This document shows, one piece after another, positions 1 to 7,553 of a stretch of DNA of 10,906 bases (the stretch's first letter is position 1; every line of letters starts with the position of its first letter). The notes beneath the pieces were generated by a model that was not told the DNA's origin, made no database searches, and worked only from the letters and a program-made list of their open reading frames with translations. The DNA comes from Flavobacteriales bacterium (GTDB lineage Bacteria; Bacteroidota; Bacteroidia; Flavobacteriales; Flavobacteriaceae), in the NCBI GenBank assembly GCA_003229235.1, contig QIIH01000223.1:1-10906 (forward strand), in the 5' to 3' direction. The position numbers and the translations under genes are program-made.

Positions 1-308
1 GTTACTTTTCGGCGCGAGCCAAATGTTACTAAGTACAACATCACTCCGCCAAAGCTATTTTTAAACTCAATTGAGTGTAGTTTGCCACTCTCACATCCTG
101 TCCGCATGGTAGGAATCACATCAAAGTCTATAGCTAAACCCTTAAATACAGTGTCAAACTCGACCACATACATGTCTCTAAAAAAATCTTTACGTTCATT
201 AAGGTCTGGGCTCGGAACACCATGTGTGCTTGTTAGTACAGTAGAATAACAGCTATTTAACATGCTTATTAATAGCAAAGAAGTGATAAAATAGATAAGC
301 TTTTTCAT
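1..308 (-). CDS. Small lipoprotein, 5' part only, possibly Bor/Iss-like
   Basis: An open frame of 102 codons starts at an ATG (308-306) and runs off the left edge with no stop. The first 20 residues are a classical lipoprotein signal: Lys-Lys, a hydrophobic core (LIYFITSLLLISM), then the lipobox LNSC with the lipidated Cys at residue 20. Mature protein would sit in the envelope. The last visible stretch (GGVMLYLVTFGSRRKV, residues 87-102) and an upstream Gly-Cys (about residue 71) recall the end of Bor/Iss-type small lipoproteins, which finish with a TFG-x-x-x-P/V-x-V pattern and a Cys. That family match is from memory and weak. It is transcribed away from the antiporter gene. The lipoprotein call itself is solid; the function is unknown. 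Confidence 0.75.
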   Translation of the reverse strand, partial: MKKLIYFITSLLLISMLNSCYSTVLTSTHGVPSPDLNERKDFFRDMYVVEFDTVFKGLAIDFDVIPTMRTGCESGKLHSIEFKNSFGGVMLYLVTFGSRRKV

Positions 309-578
309 AATAAATAGTTCAATTAAAATATTTGCGAAGCTGTAAACTGTGCTTCAAGTTTTGCCATGGCTAACCAATTGTTCTGCTGCTAACTACAAAG
401 GACTCTTAAGGTATTACTTAATTTATTCTCAATATGCTTAATTAAAGAGAAATAGGCAATACGTATTTGTACTCGAATTTTGCTCTTACTTTATTAAAAA
501 CACATCGCAAAAAACATTTGGTGTATAAAATTAGTCTCGTAGTTTCATGTTCACTTGGTTTTTTTTGTATCATTACTC

Positions 579-1817
579 ATGGATTATTTTATTATCGCTA
601 CTGTTCTAATAACCTTAGCTGCACTCTTTGGATATATCAATGTTAAATTACTAAAACTACCTACTGCCATTGGGTTAATGCTCATCACTATTGTTTTTAC
701 TCTTGTGATATTTGCAATTAGTTTTGTAGACGACACCCTCTTAGATGCCGAGCGATATATCATTACACATATAGACTTTAAAACGCTTTTACTAGATGTG
801 ATGCTAAGTTTTATGCTTTTTGCAGGCGCCTTGCATACTAATTTCGAACAGCTGAATATTCATCGTGGCCCTGTATTGGTGTTTTCTACCATCGGGGTGC
901 TTACCTCTACCTTTCTTGTTGGTACTGCGATATATTTTATGCTCCCACTATTTGGCTTAGATGTAACGTTTATCTATTGTTTATTATTTGGAGCCTTAAT
1001 ATCGCCTACAGATCCTATCGCTGTAATGGGAATACTAAAAAAGGCTGGAGTCCCTAAAAAATTAGAAGCCAAAATTGTTGGCGAATCTCTTTTTAACGAT
1101 GGTATTGGGGTAGTTGTATTTTTAACCATCTATCAGATTGCAGACGCGGGAATAGATTCCTTCGACTTTGGGCAAACCGTACAACTTTTTGGCACTGAAG
1201 TGCTTGGCGGGATTGGCTTAGGCCTCGCCTTAGGTTGGATTGCTTACCGTTTAATGCGTACTATTGACGATTATCAAATTGAAATTTTAGTGACATTAGC
1301 GGCTGTAATGGGCGGGACCATAATCGCACAATACTTTCATCTTTCGGCGCCACTGGCGATGGTAACTGCAGGTTTAGTAGTAGGAAACGACAGAGTACGA
1401 CAGAGCGCTATGAGCAAATTAACAGAAGAATACGTAGACAAGTTCTGGGAATTAGTAGATATGCTCTTAAACACTATACTGTTTGTGCTTATTGGGATGG
1501 AGATTCTGGTCTTAACGCTTGGCGATGGTTATTTATTGGCAGGCTTATTGGCTGTGCCAATTGTTTTAGTATGTAGGTTTGCTTCGCTATTACTCCCTAT
1601 TAACTTCTTTAAACGCAGGTTAAACTTTGTTCCTAAAACCAATTTGATAATGACCTGGGGTGGCCTTCGTGGTGGGATCTCTATCGCATTGGCATTAGGA
1701 TTAACTGTCCAGATGGAGCGCGATTTGTTTTTGGTGATTACTTATGTAATCGTTGTATTCTCTATTTTGGTACAAGGGATGACAGTAGGCAAATTGGTAA
1801 AACGCTTTAAAGAATAA
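579..1817 (+). CDS. CPA1-family Na+/H+ antiporter (NhaP-type)
   Basis: Inner-membrane cation:proton exchanger that would swap cytoplasmic Na+ (or K+) for external H+ in pH and salt homeostasis. The 412-residue protein is almost entirely hydrophobic, with roughly a dozen membrane segments. Family hallmarks are visible: SPTDPIAV at 142-149 (unwound-helix TDP), GESLFNDG at 168-175 carrying the Asn-Asp pair (N173, D174) typical of CPA1 exchangers, and WGGLRGG at 360-366. Length fits a bare transporter domain, with no long C-terminal tail and no TrkA or CBS domain. I chose the ATG at 579; an in-frame TTG at 555 would add eight residues, but ATG is the better start and places the first membrane helix at the N terminus. 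It is a single gene whose stop lies 10 bp from the stop of the convergent NADH dehydrogenase. Ion specificity cannot be read from the sequence. Confidence 0.92.
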   Translation: MDYFIIATVLITLAALFGYINVKLLKLPTAIGLMLITIVFTLVIFAISFVDDTLLDAERYIITHIDFKTLLLDVMLSFMLFAGALHTNFEQLNIHRGPVLVFSTIGVLTSTFLVGTAIYFMLPLFGLDVTFIYCLLFGALISPTDPIAVMGILKKAGVPKKLEAKIVGESLFNDGIGVVVFLTIYQIADAGIDSFDFGQTVQLFGTEVLGGIGLGLALGWIAYRLMRTIDDYQIEILVTLAAVMGGTIIAQYFHLSAPLAMVTAGLVVGNDRVRQSAMSKLTEEYVDKFWELVDMLLNTILFVLIGMEILVLTLGDGYLLAGLLAVPIVLVCRFASLLLPINFFKRRLNFVPKTNLIMTWGGLRGGISIALALGLTVQMERDLFLVITYVIVVFSILVQGMTVGKLVKRFKE

Positions 1818-1827
1818 ACAGGCTTCG

Positions 1828-3093
1828 CTACTTTTTATAAGGCCTAATAATAAGCCGGTTAGATTTATCGTAAGAGAAATAACTCCCCATCCAATTAATG
1901 CCAACCATTAGCTTGTTCTTAAAACCGCTAATCGACATTAAATGCACGGTAGACCATATAAACCAGGCCAAGTAGCCCTTAAAATGTAGTTTGTTTATGT
2001 CTGCTACTGCCTTTTTCATTCCGATAGTTGCTAAGGCGCCTTTGTCTTTATAAACAAAGGGGTTCCAATTGTTTGATTGAATATTTTTCGCCAAATGTGT
2101 TCCCTGCTGAATAGCTGTTGGCGCTACCATAGGATGCCCTTGCGGATATGCTTCTGTAGACATTAAAGCGACATCACCAATTGCATAAATGTGATTATGG
2201 CCTTCTACTTTGTTAGTGTCGTTTACTTTAATTCGATGTCCTGAAACTATATACTCAGAATCAATTCCGCTAGGAAATTGCCCTTTAACCCCAGCGGTCC
2301 ATAATAAAGTTTTTGCTTTAATTGGTGGTTTCTCTGCTAGCCCAATAATACTCCCATCATACGAAGTAACCTTTGTATTGAGCATTACGTTTATTCCTAA
2401 ATCGTTAAGGTATTTTAAAGATTCATTTTGTGATTTCTCACTCATGGCACCCAGCAATTTACCACTGGCTTCGACCAAATAAATCTGTAATTTTTCTCGT
2501 GGCAGATCTGGATAATCTTTTTTAAACACATAGCGCTTAAACTCGGCTAGCGCTCCAGCCATTTCTATCCCGGCTGGCCCACCTCCTACTATAACTACAC
2601 TCAATAGGTTATCTATCTCATCAGACTCAATTGGAGCAGTCACAGCGGCTTCCATATTTTGTAAAAGATGGCTGCGAATGTCTAATGATTCTTGTATGTC
2701 CTTTAATCCTATACTATGCCTTTCGACATCTGCTAAGCCATAAAAATTGTTAGTGCTCCCTGTCGCAATAACCAAGTAATCATAACCGAGGTTGCCAATA
2801 GTTGTCTCTATTGTTTTTTCTGCGGAATTGATATGAATTACCTCCCCCATTCTAAAGCTCAAATTATCGTATCGTTGAAACATTTTACGTATGGCAAATA
2901 CTATCGAATCTGGCTCTAGGCCGCTAGTGGCAACTTGATAAAATAAGGGCGGAAACTGATGAAAGTTGTTTTTGTCGAGTAGGACGATTTGATATGGTTT
3001 GTTTTTAAATTGTTTAATAAAATGAACGCCAGCAAAACCGGCACCAACAACTACTATTCTTGGATGTTTAGATTCTGGGACGGTAATTGTCAT
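1828..3093 (-). CDS. ndh: Type II NADH dehydrogenase (NDH-2), FAD-dependent
   Basis: Single-subunit, non-proton-pumping NADH:quinone oxidoreductase at the cytoplasmic face of the inner membrane, which would feed NADH electrons to menaquinone. Residue numbers count from the upstream GTG at 3099. The first Rossmann motif GAGFAG (19-24) binds FAD and the second, VGGGPAG (171-177), binds NADH. LLWTAG (265-270) and YAIGDV (305-310) are the usual FAD-contact segments of this fold, and APTAIQQG (326-333) matches the quinone-site A-x-x-A-x-Q-x-G region. The C-terminal 50 residues (GYLAWFIWSTVHLMSISG and beyond) are aromatic and hydrophobic, as in the membrane anchor of NDH-2. Full length is 421-423 residues, normal for the family. 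The ATG at 3093 is preferred; a GTG at 3099 directly abuts the stop of the upstream glycosylase gene, so the two are very probably one transcript. Confidence 0.93.
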   Translation of the reverse strand: MTITVPESKHPRIVVVGAGFAGVHFIKQFKNKPYQIVLLDKNNFHQFPPLFYQVATSGLEPDSIVFAIRKMFQRYDNLSFRMGEVIHINSAEKTIETTIGNLGYDYLVIATGSTNNFYGLADVERHSIGLKDIQESLDIRSHLLQNMEAAVTAPIESDEIDNLLSVVIVGGGPAGIEMAGALAEFKRYVFKKDYPDLPREKLQIYLVEASGKLLGAMSEKSQNESLKYLNDLGINVMLNTKVTSYDGSIIGLAEKPPIKAKTLLWTAGVKGQFPSGIDSEYIVSGHRIKVNDTNKVEGHNHIYAIGDVALMSTEAYPQGHPMVAPTAIQQGTHLAKNIQSNNWNPFVYKDKGALATIGMKKAVADINKLHFKGYLAWFIWSTVHLMSISGFKNKLMVGINWMGSYFSYDKSNRLIIRPYKK

Positions 3094-3099
3094 ATGCAC

Positions 3100-3675
3100 T
3101 TAACTTTTTATTGCTGTGGACACTTGTACTTTAAGGGCTGGCAATACCTCTTTTTCGAACCATGGATTCTTTGCTTGCCAAATGTTGTTTCGAGGCGATG
3201 GATGCGGTAAAACAAAGTAATCTGGCAAATACGAATCAAAATTTTTAACTCGCTCTGCTAATGTCTTTTTTTGATCGGATTTTAAGTAATATCCTTGCGC
3301 ATAACTTCCCACTAAAATGATAAGCTTTACATGGGTTAGCTTGTCTAGAATTTGAGTATGCCATAAGGGTGCACATTCTTTTCTGGGAGGCAAGTCGCCA
3401 GATTTCCCTATACCGGGAAAACAGAAACCTATCGGAATAAGTGCAAAGTTATCAGGCTTGTAAAATTGCTCCTTAGAAACATGCATCCAGGCTCTGAGAT
3501 TATCACCGCTTTTATCGTCCCACGGCACACCAGATTCGTGCACAATTCTGCCAGGTGCTTGGCCTATTAGTAAGACTTTACTTTTGGAGTTAAAAGAAAC
3601 AACGGGATTGGGATGATGATCAAAAAGCGGAGCACATACTTTACACTGTAAAATCTGTTGTTTTAGCTGGATCAT
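3100..3675 (-). CDS. Uracil-DNA glycosylase family protein (GQAPG type)
   Basis: Predicted base-excision repair enzyme of the uracil-DNA glycosylase superfamily (191 residues), which would remove uracil or a related damaged base from DNA. Visible motifs are GQAPG at 38-42, followed by the conserved HESGVPWDD stretch (46-54), and the C-terminal HPSPRNN at 158-164, which corresponds to the His-Pro-Ser minor-groove loop of the superfamily. Four cysteines (C11, C14, C85, C101) are spaced as in the iron-sulfur-containing family 4 enzymes (C-x2-C ... C-x15-C), so a 4Fe-4S cluster is likely. Motif A has Gln where family 4 enzymes usually have Glu (GEAPG), so its exact lesion specificity is open. ATG start. 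Its TAA stop is 0-6 bp before the NADH dehydrogenase start, suggesting co-transcription without an obvious functional link. Confidence 0.88.
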   Translation of the reverse strand: MIQLKQQILQCKVCAPLFDHHPNPVVSFNSKSKVLLIGQAPGRIVHESGVPWDDKSGDNLRAWMHVSKEQFYKPDNFALIPIGFCFPGIGKSGDLPPRKECAPLWHTQILDKLTHVKLIILVGSYAQGYYLKSDQKKTLAERVKNFDSYLPDYFVLPHPSPRNNIWQAKNPWFEKEVLPALKVQVSTAIKS

Positions 3676-3748
3676 TCTGACTTTTAAATGTTACATCAAA
3701 ATACGGAATATTCAACTAACTATGGCTACTTAAAATTTAAGATTTAAC

Positions 3749-3778
3749 AAAAAAAGAGCAAAACATCGTTTGCTCTTT
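3749..3778 (-). terminator. Rho-independent terminator of the protease operon
   Basis: A perfect 10-bp inverted repeat (3753-3762 with 3769-3778, arm TTTGCTCTTT) encloses a 6-nt loop. Read on the minus strand, the hairpin runs into seven consecutive T (3755-3749). It lies about 107 bp past the stop of the serine protease gene and before the glycosylase gene start, the right place to end the two-gene transcript coming from the right. Confidence 0.85.
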
Positions 3779-3848
3779 AACAAGTATATAGCTCCCCAAC
3801 TACTAACTCGTTTGTCTTTGTAAAAATAGACTCTGATACGCTTTTACG

Positions 3849-3870
3849 AAATGGGTATTTACACCCATTT
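3849..3870. promoter_or_regulatory. Perfect 8-bp dyad, possible operator or RNA hairpin
   Basis: Inverted repeat with arms AAATGGGT (3849-3856) and ACCCATTT (3863-3870) and a 6-nt spacer, 15 bp past the protease stop. It has no T-run on the minus strand, so it is not a good terminator by itself. A near copy (15 of 18 identical over 3849-3866) lies at 7475-7492, upstream of the same operon, which favours a protein-binding site over a simple mRNA 3' hairpin. The role is inferred. Confidence 0.4.
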
Positions 3871-3884
3871 TATTGACAATTACG

Positions 3885-4739
3885 CTACGCTTTGTCGAAT
3901 AATCGCAATACATAAGAAAAAGGAAGTGCCCAACAGAAATCGTTTTGTTTGGCAAAAACTATTGCAACTATATGGCCTCCAGGCTCTGTTAGTACAAGAC
4001 TACCTGAATCTCCCGGTTGATTAAAATCTCTGTTTATTCCTTTGATTCCAATAATTCCAGAAAAATTGTACCTAACACCATTTAGACTCACTCTGCCCGA
4101 TCCAGCAACAGATTGTACAATCCCAAGTGTGACCCCTGTAGCAGATCCATTTTTTTGAACTCGCATGTTAATTCGAGCTCCATATGCTTTTAATTTTGTT
4201 GGGGTTGGTGTTACCCATATCGGATCTAAACTTGACGTGTCTATTTTAAATATTGCTGCGTCAATTAAGTTGCGATTGTCCCCAGGTTTTATTCTATAAA
4301 AATTAAACAATGTCCCGGCAACTTTATTAGGCTCATACATGATATTATCACCCAGCTGATAATCATTTAAATCACATAATACATGAGAGTTTGAGATCCC
4401 ATAGTCTACATTGTTTTTTTTTATAACACCCCCTAAGGTACCCCAGCCAGCATTTTTAAAATTTCGGACTTGATGTCCAGTGTTTAAAGAAATTTTAGTG
4501 AATCTGGCTTCTCCATGTTGGTGTATCACCTTATACAATACCCCTTCAAAAAATGGGGCTACTATATCGCGCACTTTGTTTAAATCGGTTTTGTCACTAG
4601 TGATAATTACAGCGCGCCTCTCGCTGTCCTTATGATCGATAAACACAGACTGTATATCTAAATGATCAAACTCAGGGTTAAACAATACAGATGTCTCAAA
4701 ATGTTCTATACACTTCTTTATTTGGCTATGTTTAGTCAT
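3885..4739 (-). CDS. Trypsin-fold serine protease without signal peptide (Nal1-like)
   Basis: Predicted chymotrypsin-clan serine endopeptidase of 284 residues. The catalytic triad is readable: H119 in SNSHVLC, D160 in LIDAAIFKID and S245 in QPGDSGSLVL. The core starts at WGTLGGVIKK (99-108), and a conserved NGSATGVTLGIVQSV segment (197-211) precedes the Ser strand. This order (TLGG, SNSHVL, DAAI, TGxTxGxV, GDSGS, a short N-terminal alpha/beta region) resembles the bacterial relatives of plant NARROW LEAF 1 proteases, most of uncharacterised function. Residues 1-95 form the N-terminal region. No signal peptide or membrane segment is seen, so the enzyme is probably cytoplasmic unless it leaves by another route. 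The ATG overlaps the stop of the upstream large exported-protein gene by 8 bp (ATGACTAA), indicating translational coupling; the stop is TAG. The substrate is unknown; the partner protein or a processing role is a guess. Confidence 0.85.
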   Translation of the reverse strand: MTKHSQIKKCIEHFETSVLFNPEFDHLDIQSVFIDHKDSERRAVIITSDKTDLNKVRDIVAPFFEGVLYKVIHQHGEARFTKISLNTGHQVRNFKNAGWGTLGGVIKKNNVDYGISNSHVLCDLNDYQLGDNIMYEPNKVAGTLFNFYRIKPGDNRNLIDAAIFKIDTSSLDPIWVTPTPTKLKAYGARINMRVQKNGSATGVTLGIVQSVAGSGRVSLNGVRYNFSGIIGIKGINRDFNQPGDSGSLVLTEPGGHIVAIVFAKQNDFCWALPFSYVLRLFDKA

Positions 4740-7350
4740 TTTGATATAATGCTTTGATCGACTTCGAGTTAAGAGGAAACTTCTTTTTACTTCCAGAAAG
4801 AGTAAATACGTTCAGATCAACAGCTAAAAAGGCTCCTACTTGCAAAGAATTGGCTTGCATTACTACATCCTGATCTGTTGTAATAGTGCGCAGCGATGGT
4901 AGGTATTTAGCACCTAACCCTAATGTTATTGGGCTATTAGCTATATGCAATGTGATAAATCCGCCTGGCGACAGAACTTGTTCAAACCCAATCTCTGGAT
5001 TGCTAGACAAATTTTCGTTATCATTATTAAGACTATAATTTAAAACAGCACCTAAATCAAGCACTTGTATAAAAAGACCTACGGCTCCAATTGGTTTCCA
5101 GTTGGTCCCTAATGCCATCTCAATGCCTATGGGTAATGTTACACTGGCAAAACTCCCTTTTGTAGACTCTTGGCCTGCTACTTTTGCAGATTCTAATCCG
5201 GCAGCAGCACCAGGATAAAAACTGAGTGTTGTACTAAAATAGCTCTTTTGACGCATCATATAGCCCCCAGATTGGTTGGCGACAGATTCGAGAGCTTTTT
5301 CTATATCCTCACTGTCATCGGCTAGAATAATCGCAGCCATCAGTTTTCCATATTTATTGATGGCCTCACTGGTAGACTGCAGGTTTGCCAGTTTGTAAGT
5401 AGCAATATCTTTTGCAATAACTCGTTGCTCAGAAGCACTAAAATCGAATGCGCTTCTAACATAACTTCTGACTATTTGTAAGGTTAAATTTGGTGTTGCA
5501 CTTAATGATTGTTCAAGTGCGTTAAACTTACTCACTAGCATACTAGCAATGTCCGGATACTTTGCCAATTGTTTTTGTGTTCTTTTCTCGAGTTCGTCAA
5601 AAACTTTTTTTAATGTTTCTCTTTTCTCGGGTTTAAATTTACTAGTTGCCTTTAGAAGCTCGTCTACATTAGAAATCTCATTCCAAGAAGCGTCAGAATA
5701 TGTAGTCCCATCGGCGATACGCTCTCTAACCCAATAAATAAAGTTGAGTGTATTTAGTGCAACTATCCCATACTGTTTAGTGCTTATACCCTGCTGAATA
5801 GTGGTAATATATTTAAGGCCGGGAAGGTAGTCACTAGAAAATTTTTCGACGGTTTCGAATATTGGTAAATCAACTCCGAGGGTTTTAACCAAATCGACCG
5901 AAGTTTCGACCAAATCAAAGATCAATGTAACATAGTTTGAAAATTGACTTTGACTAAATTCTTGATTTTCAGATTTAGCAATATCATCTATAAGTGTGTT
6001 TATACTCTCTATCGATTGTGCGACAGCGGCAATTTGTAGTTGCAGTTTAGAAACATCCGAGCTTACTTTATCATAAAAATTTGTAGCATCGTTCCCGCTA
6101 ATATTAAACAGAAATGATAATTCTGATCGATTTCTCAAGACGATTAACTTCCACAACGTTCGCATTTCTGCCCCAGTAAGGCTAGTGATTTCGCTAGTCT
6201 TTATGTATGAGATTTTTCCTTGGGCTTCGCTTTTTCTAATTATGCTTAAAAGCAGTTCGGCTCCAATTAAAGTTCTGTCGATTGTGGCAACATTTGCTAA
6301 AGGTTGTGACTGAGCATTGATAAAAGACTGCTTGCCTAATAATGTGATAATTTGATCTGCAGGTTTATTCAAGCCAATGTCTTTAGACAATCTAGCCATA
6401 ACCGCCAAGCCAGCCTCAATCTCTCGTGCAACCGCAGAATCTAGCTTTATTTCAGAATTCTGAATAACGGCTTTAAAAATAAGGGGGCTATTGGTTGGAA
6501 TATTATCAAAGTCTTGCAAAAATGTAGCCTTCCATGTAGCACCATCGGTAACAATAGACGATAAATCTGAAGTAGATAACATCCTTAACGTATTAGGAAA
6601 CGTTTGTCTTAAAATTGGATCTGATTCTATTTTTTGCATCCATTCTCGCAAAAAAGACTGCATTAGTTCTTGTTCTGCTCTTTTTAATGCCCATTCTGCA
6701 ATACCTTGCAAAATATCACTCTGACTAACACCTATAATAGATCCTATTCCAAGTCCAGAAGTGAATTGGGCACTTGAATCGTTTTTTAAGACAGAAACTG
6801 TCGCGGCTAAGTATTCGAAATCTCCCGGCATTTTAATGGCTGGAGAAACTGACAACAACGACGATAGATCATGAGATACCAACAATAAATAATTGGCTAT
6901 CTCGTTGGCGATTTGCGGATTCACATTTGCGGCATCTGCTGTTGGTGAAGAAATAAACTCTGATACATTTGGCGAATTTGTTATAGTTGCATTGCCGTTC
7001 GAATCGTCAGCTGCAATAGGTTGATCGGTACCAGAAATGCTCAAACCATCATCTCCGGAATCAATTGCGCCGTCTACATTGCTAGCAGTGCTAGAAATTA
7101 TCCCAGAAGAATTCATGAAGTTTGCCACGGCTATAGCTAAGTTATTGCGTCCTATTGCCGTGCTTAAATCTATTCGATTACCAGTTCCTGCTGCTTGTTT
7201 ATTGTTGCGAGTTACAGCGTCTTGATTTAAATGATATAACTCGTAAAAGGCTTCTAAATTTTTGGCATCATCTATATATGACTGACCAAAAGAATTGTAA
7301 CTCAAAGAGCATGCTAAAACAATTAATAGCGTCTTAAATGTGGTTTTCAT
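4732..7350 (-). CDS. Large exported protein, helical body plus beta-barrel-like C terminus
   Basis: I do not recognise this 872-residue protein. Residues 1-23 are a Sec signal peptide (MKTTFKTLLIVLAC... ending FGQ), so it leaves the cytoplasm. Residues about 25-85 are helical, 86-145 form a low-complexity Ser/Asp/Asn/Ala-rich linker, and 146-690 look almost wholly alpha-helical with several amphipathic or coiled-coil-like stretches (for example 430-460 and 575-612). From about 700 to 855 the pattern changes to alternating hydrophobic beta strands separated by Gly/Asn turns (SYFSTTLSFYPG, FASVTLPIGIEMALG, VGLFIQVLDLGAVLNYSL, FITLHIANSPITLGLGAKY, LQVGAFLAVDLNVFTL), suggesting a small outer-membrane barrel. 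There is no C-terminal type IX sorting domain. It begins with ATG, is divergent from the GH113 gene, and is translationally coupled to the serine protease downstream. The function is unknown; an envelope sensor, pore or protease-linked assembly are all open. Confidence 0.8.
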   Translation of the reverse strand: MKTTFKTLLIVLACSLSYNSFGQSYIDDAKNLEAFYELYHLNQDAVTRNNKQAAGTGNRIDLSTAIGRNNLAIAVANFMNSSGIISSTASNVDGAIDSGDDGLSISGTDQPIAADDSNGNATITNSPNVSEFISSPTADAANVNPQIANEIANYLLLVSHDLSSLLSVSPAIKMPGDFEYLAATVSVLKNDSSAQFTSGLGIGSIIGVSQSDILQGIAEWALKRAEQELMQSFLREWMQKIESDPILRQTFPNTLRMLSTSDLSSIVTDGATWKATFLQDFDNIPTNSPLIFKAVIQNSEIKLDSAVAREIEAGLAVMARLSKDIGLNKPADQIITLLGKQSFINAQSQPLANVATIDRTLIGAELLLSIIRKSEAQGKISYIKTSEITSLTGAEMRTLWKLIVLRNRSELSFLFNISGNDATNFYDKVSSDVSKLQLQIAAVAQSIESINTLIDDIAKSENQEFSQSQFSNYVTLIFDLVETSVDLVKTLGVDLPIFETVEKFSSDYLPGLKYITTIQQGISTKQYGIVALNTLNFIYWVRERIADGTTYSDASWNEISNVDELLKATSKFKPEKRETLKKVFDELEKRTQKQLAKYPDIASMLVSKFNALEQSLSATPNLTLQIVRSYVRSAFDFSASEQRVIAKDIATYKLANLQSTSEAINKYGKLMAAIILADDSEDIEKALESVANQSGGYMMRQKSYFSTTLSFYPGAAAGLESAKVAGQESTKGSFASVTLPIGIEMALGTNWKPIGAVGLFIQVLDLGAVLNYSLNNDNENLSSNPEIGFEQVLSPGGFITLHIANSPITLGLGAKYLPSLRTITTDQDVVMQANSLQVGAFLAVDLNVFTLSGSKKKFPLNSKSIKALYQND

Positions 7351-7474
7351 AATTTGGTGTTTGATTGTTGCCTATGCGCGCTCAAATGGCCAATATGAGC
7401 CTAATTTTGCCGCAGATAGTTAAAGTTAGTTCTAATTCTTATATTTAGAAAGAATCAGACCCTTATCGGGCAAT

Positions 7475-7492
7475 AAATGGGTATAAACACCT
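7475..7492. promoter_or_regulatory. Second copy of the GGGT-N6-ACC(C/T) dyad motif
   Basis: AAATGGGTATAAACACCT matches the site at 3849-3866 at 15 of 18 positions and keeps the GGGT and ACC half-sites with the same 6-nt spacing. It sits in the 203-bp divergent region between the large exported-protein gene (start 7350) and the GH113 gene (start 7554). This is a suitable place for an operator acting on either gene. No canonical Bacteroidota -7 element (TAnnTTTG) was found nearby, so no promoter is called. Confidence 0.35.
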
Positions 7493-7553
7493 GCATAAAG
7501 AGTAACACTTTTTATAATTAATGGACTCATTCTAAATATGACTAAACCCTAGC

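Noticed and set aside
555..578. Upstream TTG start for the antiporter
   Set aside because: It adds eight residues before an ATG that fits the first membrane helix; TTG starts are rare and nothing favours it.
309..578. Bacteroidota promoter (TTTG ... TAnnTTTG) between the divergent genes
   Set aside because: TTTG-containing stretches near 488 and 520 do not keep the required spacing to TA, so no promoter is called.
1701..1904. Minus-strand ORF across the antiporter end
   Set aside because: It is a shadow of the convergent real genes, with no recognisable protein features.
3094..3099. GTG start for NDH-2
   Set aside because: Possible by coupling to the preceding TAA, but an ATG lies two codons later; kept as an alternative only.
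3885..7350. Known anti-phage defence system
   Set aside because: A protease next to an unknown gene is suggestive, but there is no nuclease, NTPase, sensor or phage-related neighbour, so calling defence would be unsupported.
7435..7455. Inverted repeat ATTCTT ... AAGAAT in the divergent region
   Set aside because: 6-bp arms in AT-rich DNA are expected by chance, and no second copy was found.
7463..7470. TTATCGGG shared (opposite strand) with 10651-10658
   Set aside because: An 8-bp match in 11 kb is close to chance, and the flanks do not align.
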